Assembly: GCA_003278065.1 (NCBI GenBank)
Contig: QCHE01000001.1
Span: 98,752-162,751 of the forward strand
DNA from: Pelagibacteraceae bacterium AG-390-O04
Lineage (GTDB): Bacteria > Pseudomonadota > Alphaproteobacteria > Pelagibacterales > Pelagibacteraceae
Length of the DNA stretch: 64,000 nucleotides
Direction: 5' to 3'
Shown: positions 17,508 to 26,970 of the stretch, piece by piece
Position numbering within the stretch: the first letter of the stretch is position 1
How the letters are laid out: the number at the start of each line of letters is the position of its first letter
Notes under the pieces: generated by a model
What the model was told of the DNA's origin: nothing
Database searches by the model: none
The model's input: only the letters and a program-made list of their open reading frames with translations
Position numbers and translations under genes: made by a program

Positions 17508-18814
17508 TTTAAATTTTTGACCATTTTTTCAGGCATCCACAAAGCAATTTCTGGAAAGATTACAACTAAAACTACTGCTAAAACCATTAACAAGAATAAT
17601 GGAAAAGCACTTTTTGCGATATAACCCATATCTTTATTTGCCATGCCTTGAAGAACGAATAAATTAAATCCAACAGGTGGGGTTATTTGTGCCATCTCAA
17701 CTACAATTACCAAAAATATTCCGAACCAAATCATATCAAATCCAGCTTGTCTTATCATTGGTTCTATAATTGCCATTGTTAATACTACAGCTGATATTCC
17801 ATCAAGAAACATTCCTAAAATGATATAAAAAATCATCAAAACAAAAATTAAAACATAAGGTGATAAATTCATATTTTGTATCCACATTGCTAAATTTCTT
17901 GGTAAACCCGTAAAACCCATTGCTAAAGATAAAAATGTTGAGCCTGCTAAAATAAAAGCAATCATACATGATGTTTTTGTTGCACCTAATAAAGAGGACT
18001 TAAATGTATTTAAATTTAAACTTTTTTGAAAAAAAGATAGTATTAAAGCTCCTACAACTCCAAGAGATGCTGCCTCTGTTGCTGTTGCTATCCCGGTATA
18101 TATTGATCCAATTACTGCTGAGATTAATATTATCACTGGTAAAAGTTGTTTAGATCTTTTTACTTTTTCCAAAAATGAATATTCTTCAAGAATTTTTGGC
18201 ATATCTTTTTTATTGATTAATGACCAAATAATTACATATGACATAAAAATTAAAGCAATCATTATTCCTGGAATAATTCCTGCAATAAACAATTTGGCAA
18301 TAGACTCTTGAACTGCAACTCCATAAATTATCAAAATTATAGATGGTGGAATTAATAAACCTAACGTTCCAGATCCAGCTAAACTACCAAGTAAAATTTT
18401 TTCTGGGTAATTTCTTTTCCTCAATTCAGGAATAGACATTTTGCCTACTGTTGCAACGGTAGCTGCTGAAGAACCTGATATGGCTGCAAATAATGCACAA
18501 CCCACAACATTTACATGAATTAATCCACCTGGAAGTTTTTGCATCCAGGGAGATAAGCCTCTAAACAAATTTTCAGAAAGTTTTGTCCTAAACAATATCT
18601 CTCCCATCCATACAAATAGCGGTAACGCAGTTAAAGTCCAAGAGGATGAGGTTCCCCATATTGTTGTGGCCATTGCATCACCAACAGGCCTAGAAGTAAA
18701 TAACATCATTCCAACTGCTGATACACCGATCATGCTTAATGCAACCCAAATACCTGATCCCAAAAAAAATAATAAAACACTTATAAAAAAAATTGTTAAA
18801 AGAATTTCAGGCAT
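17504..18814 (-). CDS. dctM: TRAP transporter large permease, DctM family
   Basis: This 436-residue membrane protein of the DctM/UIT family has about 12 hydrophobic segments. Recognisable blocks are GCALFAAISGSSAATVATVG, SLAGSGTLGLLIPPSIILIIYGV, GIATATEAASLGVVGAL and the C-terminal QITPPVGFNLFVLQG. It is the main transport channel of a sodium-driven TRAP system for organic acids or related solutes. It is last in dctP-dctQ-dctM and starts directly after the dctQ stop. The substrate is unknown. Confidence 0.95.
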   Translation of the reverse strand: MPEILLTIFFISVLLFFLGSGIWVALSMIGVSAVGMMLFTSRPVGDAMATTIWGTSSSWTLTALPLFVWMGEILFRTKLSENLFRGLSPWMQKLPGGLIHVNVVGCALFAAISGSSAATVATVGKMSIPELRKRNYPEKILLGSLAGSGTLGLLIPPSIILIIYGVAVQESIAKLFIAGIIPGIMIALIFMSYVIIWSLINKKDMPKILEEYSFLEKVKRSKQLLPVIILISAVIGSIYTGIATATEAASLGVVGALILSFFQKSLNLNTFKSSLLGATKTSCMIAFILAGSTFLSLAMGFTGLPRNLAMWIQNMNLSPYVLIFVLMIFYIILGMFLDGISAVVLTMAIIEPMIRQAGFDMIWFGIFLVIVVEMAQITPPVGFNLFVLQGMANKDMGYIAKSAFPLFLLMVLAVVLVVIFPEIALWMPEKMVKNLN

Positions 18815-19297
18815 TTAATTTTCTTTAAATTTTAAAATAAATTGATGAAAAACACTTATGAAAAATATTGAAGATCCAATAGCTACACTGGTTTGAGGTA
18901 TCCAAATTAAAATTTCATCTGCTCCCTCGCTTCTTTCTTGAAACTTGTAAGAAATAATTAACATCTTAATAAAATAATAAGCCAAATAACCAGAAAAAAA
19001 GCTAGCAATAGTTAAACACCATATTTCGACAATCTTTTTTTTTAGGCCAGATAGCTTTTCCAAAAAAAGAGTAATCCTTATATGACCGCCCTCCACAAAT
19101 GTAAAAGCTAAAGCAAAAAACGATGCTGAAGCCATGCAATAACCGGAGTATTCTGCTAGACCTCTTATATAAAAACCAAATATTCTTGATGAAATACCAA
19201 TTAATATAAAAACTGCTACAAAAATTAAAAATATTGCAGCTATGTAACCAGAAAATTTATAAAGTTTATTTAAGTTTTTATCTAAAGATTTTAACAT
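18815..19297 (-). CDS. dctQ: TRAP transporter small permease, DctQ family
   Basis: The protein has 160 residues with four predicted membrane helices, as expected for DctQ. The family motif around the second helix is visible as RGLAEYSGYCMASASFFALAFTFVEGGHIRI. It pairs with DctM in the inner membrane. Its ATG lies 7 bp downstream of a 30-nt perfect palindrome that separates it from the binding-protein gene. No Shine-Dalgarno is visible between the palindrome and the start, so folding of the palindrome may influence both transcript decay and translation. Confidence 0.93.
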   Translation of the reverse strand: MLKSLDKNLNKLYKFSGYIAAIFLIFVAVFILIGISSRIFGFYIRGLAEYSGYCMASASFFALAFTFVEGGHIRITLFLEKLSGLKKKIVEIWCLTIASFFSGYLAYYFIKMLIISYKFQERSEGADEILIWIPQTSVAIGSSIFFISVFHQFILKFKEN

Positions 19298-19303
19298 ATT
19301 GAT

Positions 19304-19333
19304 TTAAGGCCACTTAAATTTAAGTGGCCTTAA
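19304..19333 (-). repeat. 30-nt perfect palindrome between dctP and dctQ
   Basis: The sequence TTAAGGCCACTTAAA followed directly by its reverse complement forms a perfect 30-nt inverted repeat with no separate loop; the central bases must form the loop. It lies in the gap between the dctP stop and the dctQ start. No T tract follows on the minus strand, so it does not look like an efficient rho-independent terminator. It is more likely an mRNA-stabilising or processing hairpin that gives the binding protein a higher dose than the permeases. A dimeric repressor site is an alternative. Confidence 0.8.
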
Positions 19334-19345
19334 TTAAAGATTTGA

Positions 19346-20317
19346 TTATTTATATGCTGACAAAACAGCAGCTCCTCTTGAGCCGGCTTTTTGAGACCAT
19401 TCTTTTGCCATTGTCTCTCCAACTTTTTCAAAATGAGCTTGTAGTGAAGAATTTACTTTACCTACTACCATTCCAGCATCTGCAAGAGCTTTTTTATCTC
19501 CAACATTACCTTGTTTTGATAATTGCCATCCTTTTCTTTCCGCCAAAGCTGCTTGTTTCATAACTAGATCTTGAGTAGCTTTATCTAATTTATTCCACGC
19601 ATCTTTATTAACAATTATCATATTTTTTGGAAACCATGCTGCTATATCATAAAAATATTTCACACCATTTTCCCAAATTTTAGAATTTTTTCCTGTAGTT
19701 GGTGATGTGATCATACTTTCAACAGCTCCTGTAGAAAATGCCTGACTTATTTCAGCAGCCTCTATTTTTGTTGGGGCCATACCTGTTAACTCAGCAATTC
19801 TTATAGTTGCAGAATTGTATGCTCTAAATTTTAAACCTTTTAGATCATTAACTGAACTAATCTCTTTTTTGCTGTACAAACCTTGTGCAGGCCATGGTAC
19901 TGCATAAAGAAAAACTAAACCCTTCTGATCTAATCCTTTGACTATCTCAGCTTTCGAAGCTTTATACAGTTTCATAGCATCAGCATAAGATGTCGCTAAG
20001 AACGGTTGAGAGTCCACTTCTAATAATGGATCCTCTTTACCTAAGGCTGACATAAATCTTTCACCAATCTGAGCTTGACCAGTTCTTACTGCTCTAAAGA
20101 TTTCTCCACCTTTAAACAATGATCCGCCAGGATGAGTAACGATTGTTAATTTGCCTCCACTTTTTTCAGTTACATTTTTTGCAAATTCAGCTGCATTAGC
20201 AGAATGAAAGTTTCCAGCTCCATAAGCAAGAGCCATGTCCCATTTTTCTGCGTTAGCAAGATTAATTGACAAAATTATTGAAACTAAAATAGTACATAAA
20301 TATTTAATAAACTTCAT
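19346..20317 (-). CDS. dctP: TRAP transporter periplasmic substrate-binding protein, DctP family
   Basis: The 323-residue protein has a signal peptide (cleavage after IILSINLANA). The mature DctP fold shows GNFHSANAAEFAKNVTEKSG, HPGGSLFKGGEIFRAVRTGQ, the carboxylate-binding arginine in DLKGLKFRAYN (~res 158), and the GAVESMITSPTT block. It delivers substrate to DctQM. The start is well supported by GGAGGA ending 3 bases before the ATG, the clearest Shine-Dalgarno in the window, which fits high expression. The ligand is not identifiable; organic acids are usual for the family. Confidence 0.95.
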   Translation of the reverse strand: MKFIKYLCTILVSIILSINLANAEKWDMALAYGAGNFHSANAAEFAKNVTEKSGGKLTIVTHPGGSLFKGGEIFRAVRTGQAQIGERFMSALGKEDPLLEVDSQPFLATSYADAMKLYKASKAEIVKGLDQKGLVFLYAVPWPAQGLYSKKEISSVNDLKGLKFRAYNSATIRIAELTGMAPTKIEAAEISQAFSTGAVESMITSPTTGKNSKIWENGVKYFYDIAAWFPKNMIIVNKDAWNKLDKATQDLVMKQAALAERKGWQLSKQGNVGDKKALADAGMVVGKVNSSLQAHFEKVGETMAKEWSQKAGSRGAAVLSAYK

Positions 20318-20421
20318 TTATCCTCCATTTTTATTTAGATCATTTCATTATGTATCAAAAAAATTATCAATAAAAAAATAATACTACTTTTGATTGAATT
20401 ATTATTAGAATTAAATATTAT

Positions 20422-21042
20422 GTGTCTACTTTGTTAGAAGAAATACTCATATTAGCTCAAATTATTTTTATAGATATTATTCTGGCTGCAGATAATGCAA
20501 TAATCATAGGTTTGATTGCTGCAAATTTTGCCCCAAAAAATAGAAGGCAAATAATTTTGTGGGGTGTTGCTGGAGCCTTAATATTTAAAATCATTTTTGC
20601 ATTATTCGCTACATACTTATTTAAATTTTACTTCATTAAAATTTTAGGTGGATTGCTTTTAATTTGGATAGTAAATGATTTAAGAAAAGACCTCTTTGAA
20701 ATAAAAAAAGTAAAATCTCCAACAAAAAAATCTAAAGAACCATCATATATTCAAAGTGTATATAAAGTCTTATTCGCTGATATAACAATTAGTTTTGATA
20801 ATGTTATAGGTGTTGTTGGTGCTGCAAAAGGTAATTTTGGTTTTATGATATTTGGTCTCGTACTATCAGTAATTCTTACTGGGGCCATGGCCACATATCT
20901 CGCTAATTATATTCAAAAGCATTTGTGGATAGCTTATGTTGGCCTTGGTTTTATTCTTTTAGTTGCAATTCAATTAATTATTGGAGGACTTGCAGATTTA
21001 GATATCTTATCTATAAACGAACAGTTTAGAAAATATTTTTAA
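20422..21042 (+). CDS. TerC family integral membrane protein
   Basis: This 206-residue protein has about seven hydrophobic segments. The conserved acidic membrane motifs of TerC are present as IILAADNAIIIGLIA (res ~19-33) and ADITISFDNVIGVVGAAKG (~120-138). Family members are linked to metal (Mn, Ca) export and membrane-protein metal loading. The start is a GTG at 20422; an overlapping ATG two bases earlier is out of frame and meets a stop within six codons. It is divergent from dctP across about 100 bp of AT-rich DNA with no certain promoter. Convergent with panB, sharing the stop tetramer TTAA. Confidence 0.85.
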   Translation: MSTLLEEILILAQIIFIDIILAADNAIIIGLIAANFAPKNRRQIILWGVAGALIFKIIFALFATYLFKFYFIKILGGLLLIWIVNDLRKDLFEIKKVKSPTKKSKEPSYIQSVYKVLFADITISFDNVIGVVGAAKGNFGFMIFGLVLSVILTGAMATYLANYIQKHLWIAYVGLGFILLVAIQLIIGGLADLDILSINEQFRKYF

Positions 21043-21812
21043 TAGGAATGTTTTTTAGATGGATATTTTTTAGATCTTACTTCCAAGGCATATTTTTTTA
21101 AGCCTAAATTGATATATTTTTTTATATTTAAGAATCTTTTAACAAATTTAATTTTTGTTTCGTTTAAACCAAGAAGATCATCTGTAACAAGGACTTGACC
21201 ATCACAGTGTACTGATGATCCAATTCCAATTGTTGGAATATTCAAATTTTGAGTAATTTTTTTTGCTATTTGTGTTTTTACACACTCTAAAACAATTGCA
21301 AAAACTCCATTTTTTTCAAGTAAATTTGCATCATTAATTAATTGTTTTATTTCTCTTTCGTTTTTACCTTTAGATTTAAATTTTCCTTTTACAGATTGAG
21401 GTAACAAACCAAGATGACCCATGACTGGAATTCTGTTTTTAATTAAAAACTTTATTTGTCCAATAATTTTTCTTCCACCTTCTAATTTAACAGCATCACA
21501 CTTTGTTTCTCTTAAAACTTTTTTAGCATTTTTTAATGCTGAAGTATTTGTATCATATGTTTTATAAGGCATGTCTACAACCATTAAGCTTTTTTTTACA
21601 CCCAGCCTTACACTCTTGGAATGATTAATCATTTCTGTAAGAGTAACTTTCCTAGTTGTTTTATAATTGTACAATACCGAACCTAAAGAATCTCCAACTA
21701 AAACAATATCAACATGTTTATCTACTTCTTCTGCTATATTTTTTGAATATGCTGTTAAACAAACAATTTTAGATTTATCTTTTTTTCCAATAATTTTTTT
21801 TATTTTATTCAT
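21039..21812 (-). CDS. panB: 3-methyl-2-oxobutanoate hydroxymethyltransferase
   Basis: This 257-residue ketopantoate hydroxymethyltransferase transfers the hydroxymethyl of methylene-THF to alpha-ketoisovalerate in pantothenate synthesis. Motifs: [15 protein letters not shown] (metal-binding Asp ~42), [37 protein letters not shown] (catalytic Glu) and [17 protein letters not shown]. The N- and C-terminal ends are lysine-rich. It overlaps guaA by 4 bp (ATGA) and is probably read with it. It would draw methylene-THF of the kind made by the glycine cleavage system, though the genes are not adjacent. Confidence 0.93.
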   Translation of the reverse strand: MNKIKKIIGKKDKSKIVCLTAYSKNIAEEVDKHVDIVLVGDSLGSVLYNYKTTRKVTLTEMINHSKSVRLGVKKSLMVVDMPYKTYDTNTSALKNAKKVLRETKCDAVKLEGGRKIIGQIKFLIKNRIPVMGHLGLLPQSVKGKFKSKGKNEREIKQLINDANLLEKNGVFAIVLECVKTQIAKKITQNLNIPTIGIGSSVHCDGQVLVTDDLLGLNETKIKFVKRFLNIKKYINLGLKKYALEVRSKKYPSKKHSY

Positions 21813-23368
21813 TCTAACTCAATAGTGCTTGGTGGTTTGGATGTAACATCATAAACTACTCTATTTATTCCTCTTATGCTATTTACAATTTTGTTAGAAA
21901 TCATTTGAATAAATGATTTTTTAAAATCATAAAAATCAGCAGTCATACCATCTTCAGATGTTATTGCTCTTAACAAGCATAAATATTCATAAGTACGATT
22001 ATCACCCATTACACCAACTGTTTTGACTGGAAGTAAAGCTGCGTAAGCTTGCCAAATTTTATTATAAAGACCATGTTCTTTTAAGGCTTTTATAAAATAA
22101 AAATCAGCTTCTTTTAAAATCTTTATTTTTTCACTTGTTATTATTCCTGGGATTCTAATTGCTAATCCTGGACCTGGAAAAGGATGTCTTGTGATTATTT
22201 CTTTACTTAAATTAAGCTCTAATCCAAGTTTTCTTACTTCATCTTTAAATAAAAACTTAAGTGGTTCAACTAAACTAAGCTTCATTTTTTTTGGTAATCC
22301 TCCCACATTATGGTGAGACTTAATTTTGGAAGTTTCACTTCCTGTAACTGATTTACTCTCAATTAAGTCAGGATAAAGAGTACCTTGGGCTAAAAATTTT
22401 ACATTCTTTAATTTTTTGGCATATCGTTCAAAAATTTTTATAAAAAGGTTCCCAATTATCTTTCTTTTTTTTTCAGGATCTGAGATATTTTTTAAATTTT
22501 TGATAAATTCTTTTTCAGCATTTACATAAACTAAATTAATCTTCAATTTCTTTTTAAAAGTAGCTATAACTTGTTTTTCTTCATTTTTTCTCAGCAATCC
22601 AGTATTTACAAAAATACAATATAACTTTTTACCTATTGCTTTATTTAGTAATTGAGCCACTACACTACTATCAACTCCTCCAGACAATGCACAAATTACT
22701 TTATCATTACCAACTTGATTTTTTACCTCTTTGATTAATTTAATCTTTTGATTTTTAACAGACCAATTCTTTTTTATCTTACATATTAAAAAAATAAAAT
22801 TTCTTATTAATATTTTTCCATTCTCTGTATGGGTTACTTCAGGATGAAATTGAACCCCATAAAAATTTTTTAACTCATTAGCAACAATTGCGAACTTAGA
22901 ATTTTGGCTTGAAGCAATAACTTTAAAATTTTTTGGCAATTTGTAAACCTGATCAGCATGGCTCATCCAAACTTTTGTATATTTCTTTTTAAAAAAGTTT
23001 TTAGTTAATGGACTAGTTCTTTTTTTTAAAATATTGGCTAATCCAAATTCTCTATGTTTAGATTGTTTAACTTTTCCTCCATTAATTTTTGAGAGAATTT
23101 GATGGCCAAAACAAATACCTAATACAGGTATTTTTTTTTCAATTATCTCTTTATCAAATGAATACTTTTTAATTTCATAAACATTTAGAGGTCCACCTGA
23201 TAAAATAATTCCTTTAACAGAACTATCTAAGTTTGAACTTTTAACTTTTTTATGACTAATTATTTCTGAAAAAACTCCAAGCTCTCTTATTCTCCTTGCG
23301 ATAAGTTGTGTAAATTGAGAGCCAAAATCTATAATCAAGATCTTATTTAAACTTAGATCAAGACTCAT
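21809..23368 (-). CDS. guaA: GMP synthase (glutamine-hydrolysing)
   Basis: The 519-residue two-domain enzyme converts XMP to GMP. Residues 1-200 are a class I glutamine amidotransferase with the nucleophile Cys in [10 protein letters not shown] (~res 86) and the His-Glu of [12 protein letters not shown]. The ATP-pyrophosphatase domain has the P-loop [11 protein letters not shown] (~res 231). The C-terminal dimerisation domain ends [17 protein letters not shown], a conserved GuaA terminus. It lies in the order guaB - TPR gene - guaA, overlaps the TPR frame by 11 bp and overlaps panB by 4 bp. Confidence 0.97.
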   Translation of the reverse strand: MSLDLSLNKILIIDFGSQFTQLIARRIRELGVFSEIISHKKVKSSNLDSSVKGIILSGGPLNVYEIKKYSFDKEIIEKKIPVLGICFGHQILSKINGGKVKQSKHREFGLANILKKRTSPLTKNFFKKKYTKVWMSHADQVYKLPKNFKVIASSQNSKFAIVANELKNFYGVQFHPEVTHTENGKILIRNFIFLICKIKKNWSVKNQKIKLIKEVKNQVGNDKVICALSGGVDSSVVAQLLNKAIGKKLYCIFVNTGLLRKNEEKQVIATFKKKLKINLVYVNAEKEFIKNLKNISDPEKKRKIIGNLFIKIFERYAKKLKNVKFLAQGTLYPDLIESKSVTGSETSKIKSHHNVGGLPKKMKLSLVEPLKFLFKDEVRKLGLELNLSKEIITRHPFPGPGLAIRIPGIITSEKIKILKEADFYFIKALKEHGLYNKIWQAYAALLPVKTVGVMGDNRTYEYLCLLRAITSEDGMTADFYDFKKSFIQMISNKIVNSIRGINRVVYDVTSKPPSTIELE

Positions 23369-23795
23369 TTTTTGGTTCTATATTTGATAGAGTATCTAGA
23401 ATATATTTATTTTCCTTACATAAATTTTTACAAACTTCGATAAATTTTTTTGATAAATCTTTAACTTTAGAATAATTTGATTTTTCAAGACCTATTTTCA
23501 TTAACATCAAAATAGCTTCTTCATTATTAGGTTCAATTAACAGTGTTGCATCTAAATTTTTTTCTTCATCTTTTTTTTTTTCTTGCTGATTATAAATTTT
23601 TGCTAAATATAAATATGAATTTGAATCTTTAGGGTTAAAAACTATACTTCTTTCAAACATAAATTTTGCATCTTCATATTTTTTATCATTAAATAACTTT
23701 AAACCTTTCTCAAAAAAATTTTCACTTCCAATAGAATTCGTAAAAATGCTTAAAATTAAATAAAAAGATAAAATTAATTTAATAGTTGGTTTCAT
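23358..23795 (-). CDS. Small exported TPR protein between guaB and guaA
   Basis: This 145-residue protein has an N-terminal signal sequence ([24 protein letters not shown]) and about three TPR-like helix pairs ([64 protein letters not shown]), plus two cysteines near the end. It is probably periplasmic or membrane anchored. No specific role is recognised. It overlaps guaA by 11 bp and follows guaB by 5 bp, so it is in the purine operon although unrelated in fold. The coding region keeps its frame through a run of 11 identical bases (23571-23581), which is relevant to the broken genes elsewhere in the window. Confidence 0.7.
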   Translation of the reverse strand: MKPTIKLILSFYLILSIFTNSIGSENFFEKGLKLFNDKKYEDAKFMFERSIVFNPKDSNSYLYLAKIYNQQEKKKDEEKNLDATLLIEPNNEEAILMLMKIGLEKSNYSKVKDLSKKFIEVCKNLCKENKYILDTLSNIEPKNES

Positions 23796-23800
23796 AAATT

Positions 23801-24871
23801 CTAATTTTCATCTTTCACTATATCAACATTATGAACCATACTTTCATAAAATCCAGCCTTAGTAATTTTAACAAACTGTGGTTTTTTTCTTAGGTTTTTT
23901 ATTTGTTTTGAACCTAGATAACCCATCGATGACCTTAAACCACCTATTAACTTATATATTACATTCTCAACTTTACCTTTATATTTAGATAAACCCTCAA
24001 CTCCTTCTGGTACATATTTTGAAACATCTATTTGTTTAGATTGAAAATATCTATCAGCTGATCCTTTGTTCATTGCTCCTACTGAGCCCATGCCCCTAAA
24101 GCTTTTGAATAATTTTCCATTTTTTTTAATAAGTTTTCCAGGTGTTTCATAAGTTCCTGCAAATAATGAACCTATCATCACAGCATCAGCACCTGCTGCA
24201 AATGCTTTTGCTAAATCACCAGAATATTTTATTCCACCATCAGAAATTATTTTAATATTCTTATTTTTAACTCCTTTTCTTACATTAAGAATTGCACTTA
24301 ATTGAGGAACACCAATTCCAGCTACTAATCGTGTTGTACATATAGAACCTGGGCCAATTCCAACTTTTAAAATATCAACACCCAATTCAAGCAAAAAATT
24401 TGCTGCTTCTGCGGTAGCTATATTTCCAGCACATAATGCTGTTTTCTTATTTTTTTTCCTTTTAACAAATTTAATTATTTCAGAAACTTTTTTAGTGTGT
24501 CCATGAGCAGTATCAATAACTATCATATCAATGTTTTCTTTTAAAATAGCCGTTGCTCTCTCAAATTCTTTTGGACCTGCACCTACTGCAGCACCTACTA
24601 TCAATTTTTTTTTTTTTACTTTTCTTATTTCTTGAACTTGTTTTTTTATATCTAAGTTTCGATGAATTACGCCAATACCACCAGCCTTACCAATAGCGAT
24701 TGCCATTTTACTTTCGGTAACTGTATCCATAGCTGAAGACAATAGAGGAATCTTTAATTTTAAAAAATTAGTTAAACTGATACTTGTATCAACCTCTGAG
24801 GGCAAAATATCAGAGTACTTTGGGATTAATGTAACGTCATCAAAGGTTAGTGCTTCTTTTATAGGAACCAT
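23801..24871 (-). CDS. guaB: IMP dehydrogenase, catalytic domain only (no CBS domains)
   Basis: The protein is an [25 protein letters not shown] at the start, SSAMDTVTE (res ~45-53), the catalytic cysteine C178 in [31 protein letters not shown], and the flap/C-terminal block [11 protein letters not shown]. It converts IMP to XMP, the step before GuaA. At 356 residues it is about 130 shorter than typical IMPDHs. The text runs from [21 protein letters not shown] directly into [10 protein letters not shown], so the whole Bateman (two-CBS) module normally inserted there is missing. The barrel is otherwise complete. Catalysis should remain, but allosteric nucleotide sensing through CBS should not. 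Confidence 0.95.
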   Translation of the reverse strand: MVPIKEALTFDDVTLIPKYSDILPSEVDTSISLTNFLKLKIPLLSSAMDTVTESKMAIAIGKAGGIGVIHRNLDIKKQVQEIRKVKKKKLIVGAAVGAGPKEFERATAILKENIDMIVIDTAHGHTKKVSEIIKFVKRKKNKKTALCAGNIATAEAANFLLELGVDILKVGIGPGSICTTRLVAGIGVPQLSAILNVRKGVKNKNIKIISDGGIKYSGDLAKAFAAGADAVMIGSLFAGTYETPGKLIKKNGKLFKSFRGMGSVGAMNKGSADRYFQSKQIDVSKYVPEGVEGLSKYKGKVENVIYKLIGGLRSSMGYLGSKQIKNLRKKPQFVKITKAGFYESMVHNVDIVKDEN

Positions 24872-24908
24872 AATATTTTATATACGATTCCTTTTTTTTT
24901 TAAAGGAA

Positions 24909-25520
24909 CTATCTTAGTTTTTTACAAATTATAAAACTTTCTTTTGAATCTTTCCTGCTCGAAAGTGGTTTAAAAACCTTAACTTCTTTAAAAATTTTTT
25001 TTCCAAGTGCGACAATTTCATTAAAGGTTCCTCCCATAAAAATTTTTGAAATAAAAAAACCCTCATTAGAAATCACCTCTTTAGAAAAATTCATTGCTTC
25101 TTTACATAATTCACCTGTTTGAATTGAGTCAATATTTTTAATCCCTGTTGTATTAACAGCCATATCTGACATCACCACATCTAAACTTTTTTTTATATGT
25201 TCTTTAATTTTTTTTTGAATATTAATTTCAGTGAAATCACCTTTTATTTGAATAGTATTTTCTATTTCTTCCATTTCTTTTAAATCTATAGAGATTATTT
25301 TTCCATTTTTTACAACTTTTGAAGCATATTGAGACCAGCTACCTGGTGCTGCACCAATATCTAAAATAGTAATTCCACCTTTAAAAATTTTAAACTTTTC
25401 ATTAATTTCCATTAATTTATAAGCTGATCTTGCCCTATAACCATCGATTTTAGATTGACGAACGTAAATGTCTCGTCTTTGTTTATTTACCCAGTTTTTT
25501 GAAATCTTATTTTTTTTCAA
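24909..25520 (-). CDS. rlmE: 23S rRNA (uridine-2'-O-)-methyltransferase
   Basis: The 203-residue protein matches FtsJ/RrmJ, which methylates U2552 of 23S rRNA. The SAM motif is ITILDIGAAPGSWSQYAS (res ~50-67). The catalytic K-D-K-E set is visible as K in YRARSAYKL, D in VVMSDMAVNTTG, K in FFISKIFMGG and E in SKESFIICKK. In many bacteria rlmE neighbours ftsH, but here it sits between guaB and a glycosyltransferase-like gene. It overlaps the upstream gene by 4 bp. Confidence 0.93.
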   Translation of the reverse strand: MKKNKISKNWVNKQRRDIYVRQSKIDGYRARSAYKLMEINEKFKIFKGGITILDIGAAPGSWSQYASKVVKNGKIISIDLKEMEEIENTIQIKGDFTEINIQKKIKEHIKKSLDVVMSDMAVNTTGIKNIDSIQTGELCKEAMNFSKEVISNEGFFISKIFMGGTFNEIVALGKKIFKEVKVFKPLSSRKDSKESFIICKKLR

Positions 25521-26428
25521 TTAGAATATCTAAGACTTTTTAAAATCTTTTTATGATTTAAGGTTTCAATTTCAATTTGAATAGTTTTATCCATTCTCAT
25601 ATCTTTTCCATTTTTCCAAATTCCAGCTGCAAGATGAATAATTCCTATTTTATAGTTAGGTAAATAGGGTTCTACAAATGTTTTTTTTTCCTCATCAAAT
25701 TTAGGAAGTAAATTACTTGTAATCCAATTACAATTCAGTGGTAAAAATTCGGTTTTTAATTCATCAATATAAACAGACATATTAATAGCTAAACCTTCAG
25801 AACCAAAAATATTTCCAGCTTTTAAGGTTTGCTTAAGGTTATCCTGCCAAGATTTCCATCCTGGGGAATTTTTTTCTAGAGAAAAAACACCTATATTAAT
25901 ATGAGGTGCAAAAGCTAACTTTCGTGCTTTTTCGTAAGGAATTTTTGATTTAACCGCATGTTTGAAATTTTGTGATTTTATTATTGCTAATTTTCCAAGT
26001 AACCAATTTACTTTAGAGGTAATTTTGTATCCAGGACCAATAGTTTGTGTGATGCCTAAATTTCCATTATCACATGCCTTAAAATATAAATCTATACACT
26101 TCCAATCATTTACCCAAGCATCACAATCTATCCATAAATATTTCTCATAATTTGGAAAATATTTAGGTAAAAATGCTCTTGATACCTGGCTTTTCAGCCA
26201 ATCTTTTCCTTTAACTTTATTAACTGGAACTTCAATATCCCACTCGGCTAATTTTATTTCATCTATTTTATTTGCTAATTTATTTTTTTGATCTTGAGTT
26301 AAGCCCGCATCTAAAATACAGATTGCAACATCTTTGCTTTCATCAAATTTTTTTATAGAATCTATCAATTCCTCGAGCAGAGGAAAATAATTTGCATCAG
26401 ACAGAGATACGATTACATTTTTTTTCAT
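25517..26428 (-). CDS. Putative glycosyltransferase (GT8-like)
   Basis: The 303-residue protein starts with a nucleotide-sugar-type Rossmann opening (NVIVSLSDANYFPLLEELIDSI) and has a DxD-like metal site in YLWIDCDAWVNDW (res ~97-109), followed by HINIGVFSL and a Gly/Glu block IFGSEGLAINM. This layout resembles family 8 or related retaining glycosyltransferases. Acceptor and donor are unknown. No membrane segment is seen. It starts one base from the end of the pssA fragment and is coupled to rlmE by 4 bp. The glycosyltransferase assignment is by motif and overall pattern only. Confidence 0.55.
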   Translation of the reverse strand: MKKNVIVSLSDANYFPLLEELIDSIKKFDESKDVAICILDAGLTQDQKNKLANKIDEIKLAEWDIEVPVNKVKGKDWLKSQVSRAFLPKYFPNYEKYLWIDCDAWVNDWKCIDLYFKACDNGNLGITQTIGPGYKITSKVNWLLGKLAIIKSQNFKHAVKSKIPYEKARKLAFAPHINIGVFSLEKNSPGWKSWQDNLKQTLKAGNIFGSEGLAINMSVYIDELKTEFLPLNCNWITSNLLPKFDEEKKTFVEPYLPNYKIGIIHLAAGIWKNGKDMRMDKTIQIEIETLNHKKILKSLRYSN

Positions 26429-26970
26429 TAAAGTACATCTTCAAGGTCATCATCATCTTGAATTCTGTCATTTTCATGTTGTTTTTTAATTTTTTTATAA
26501 TGAAAAAAACTAATTGGAATTAACAGTAAATAAATAACAGCACTTATTGCTATAACATTAAATGTATATATCAATAAAAGACCGAAAAATAGAACTATGC
26601 TAAATAATAAAAAAATTGTTGTTCTTCTTGGAATTACAATTTTTTTAAATGAATAAGTTGGAAATTTACTAATTAATAGAAATGAAGTTATAATAAAAAA
26701 AATTGGAACAATTACATCATAATTTAATGGATATAAATTAAAATTACTTAAACTTATAATTAATGGAGTTAAAACTAATACTCCACCTGCTGGAGAAGGA
26801 ACTCCTTCAAAAAAATTATCTCTCCAAGAAGGCTCTTGATTAGAACTTATATTAAATCTCGCCAATCTTAATGCAACACAAATCACGTAAATAAGACACA
26901 AAAGCCATCCAAATCTTCCAAGCGTATTTAGTTTCCAAAAAAAACATAATAAATGCTGGAGCAACTCCAA
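26428..26970 (-). pseudogene. pssA: pssA, C-terminal part in a shifted frame
   Basis: This reading frame holds the second half of CDP-diacylglycerol-serine O-phosphatidyltransferase. True pssA homology starts at WKLNTLGRFGWLLCLIYVIC and continues with ALRLARFN and FEGVPSPAGG, a conserved loop, then four or more membrane helices and an acidic tail (QDDDDLEDVL). The first residues of the open frame (before FFWKLN) overlap the N-terminal fragment and are probably not translated on their own. Joining it to the upstream fragment through one fewer T in the T8 run (26937-26944) gives a continuous protein of about 268 residues, the expected size. Confidence 0.85.

Noticed and set aside
24887..24910. 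T-run with short flanking repeat after the guaB start as a terminator
   Set aside because: It lies upstream of guaB on that strand, the stem is only about 4-7 AT-rich pairs, and it would have to end the rlmE transcript within a same-strand gene run.
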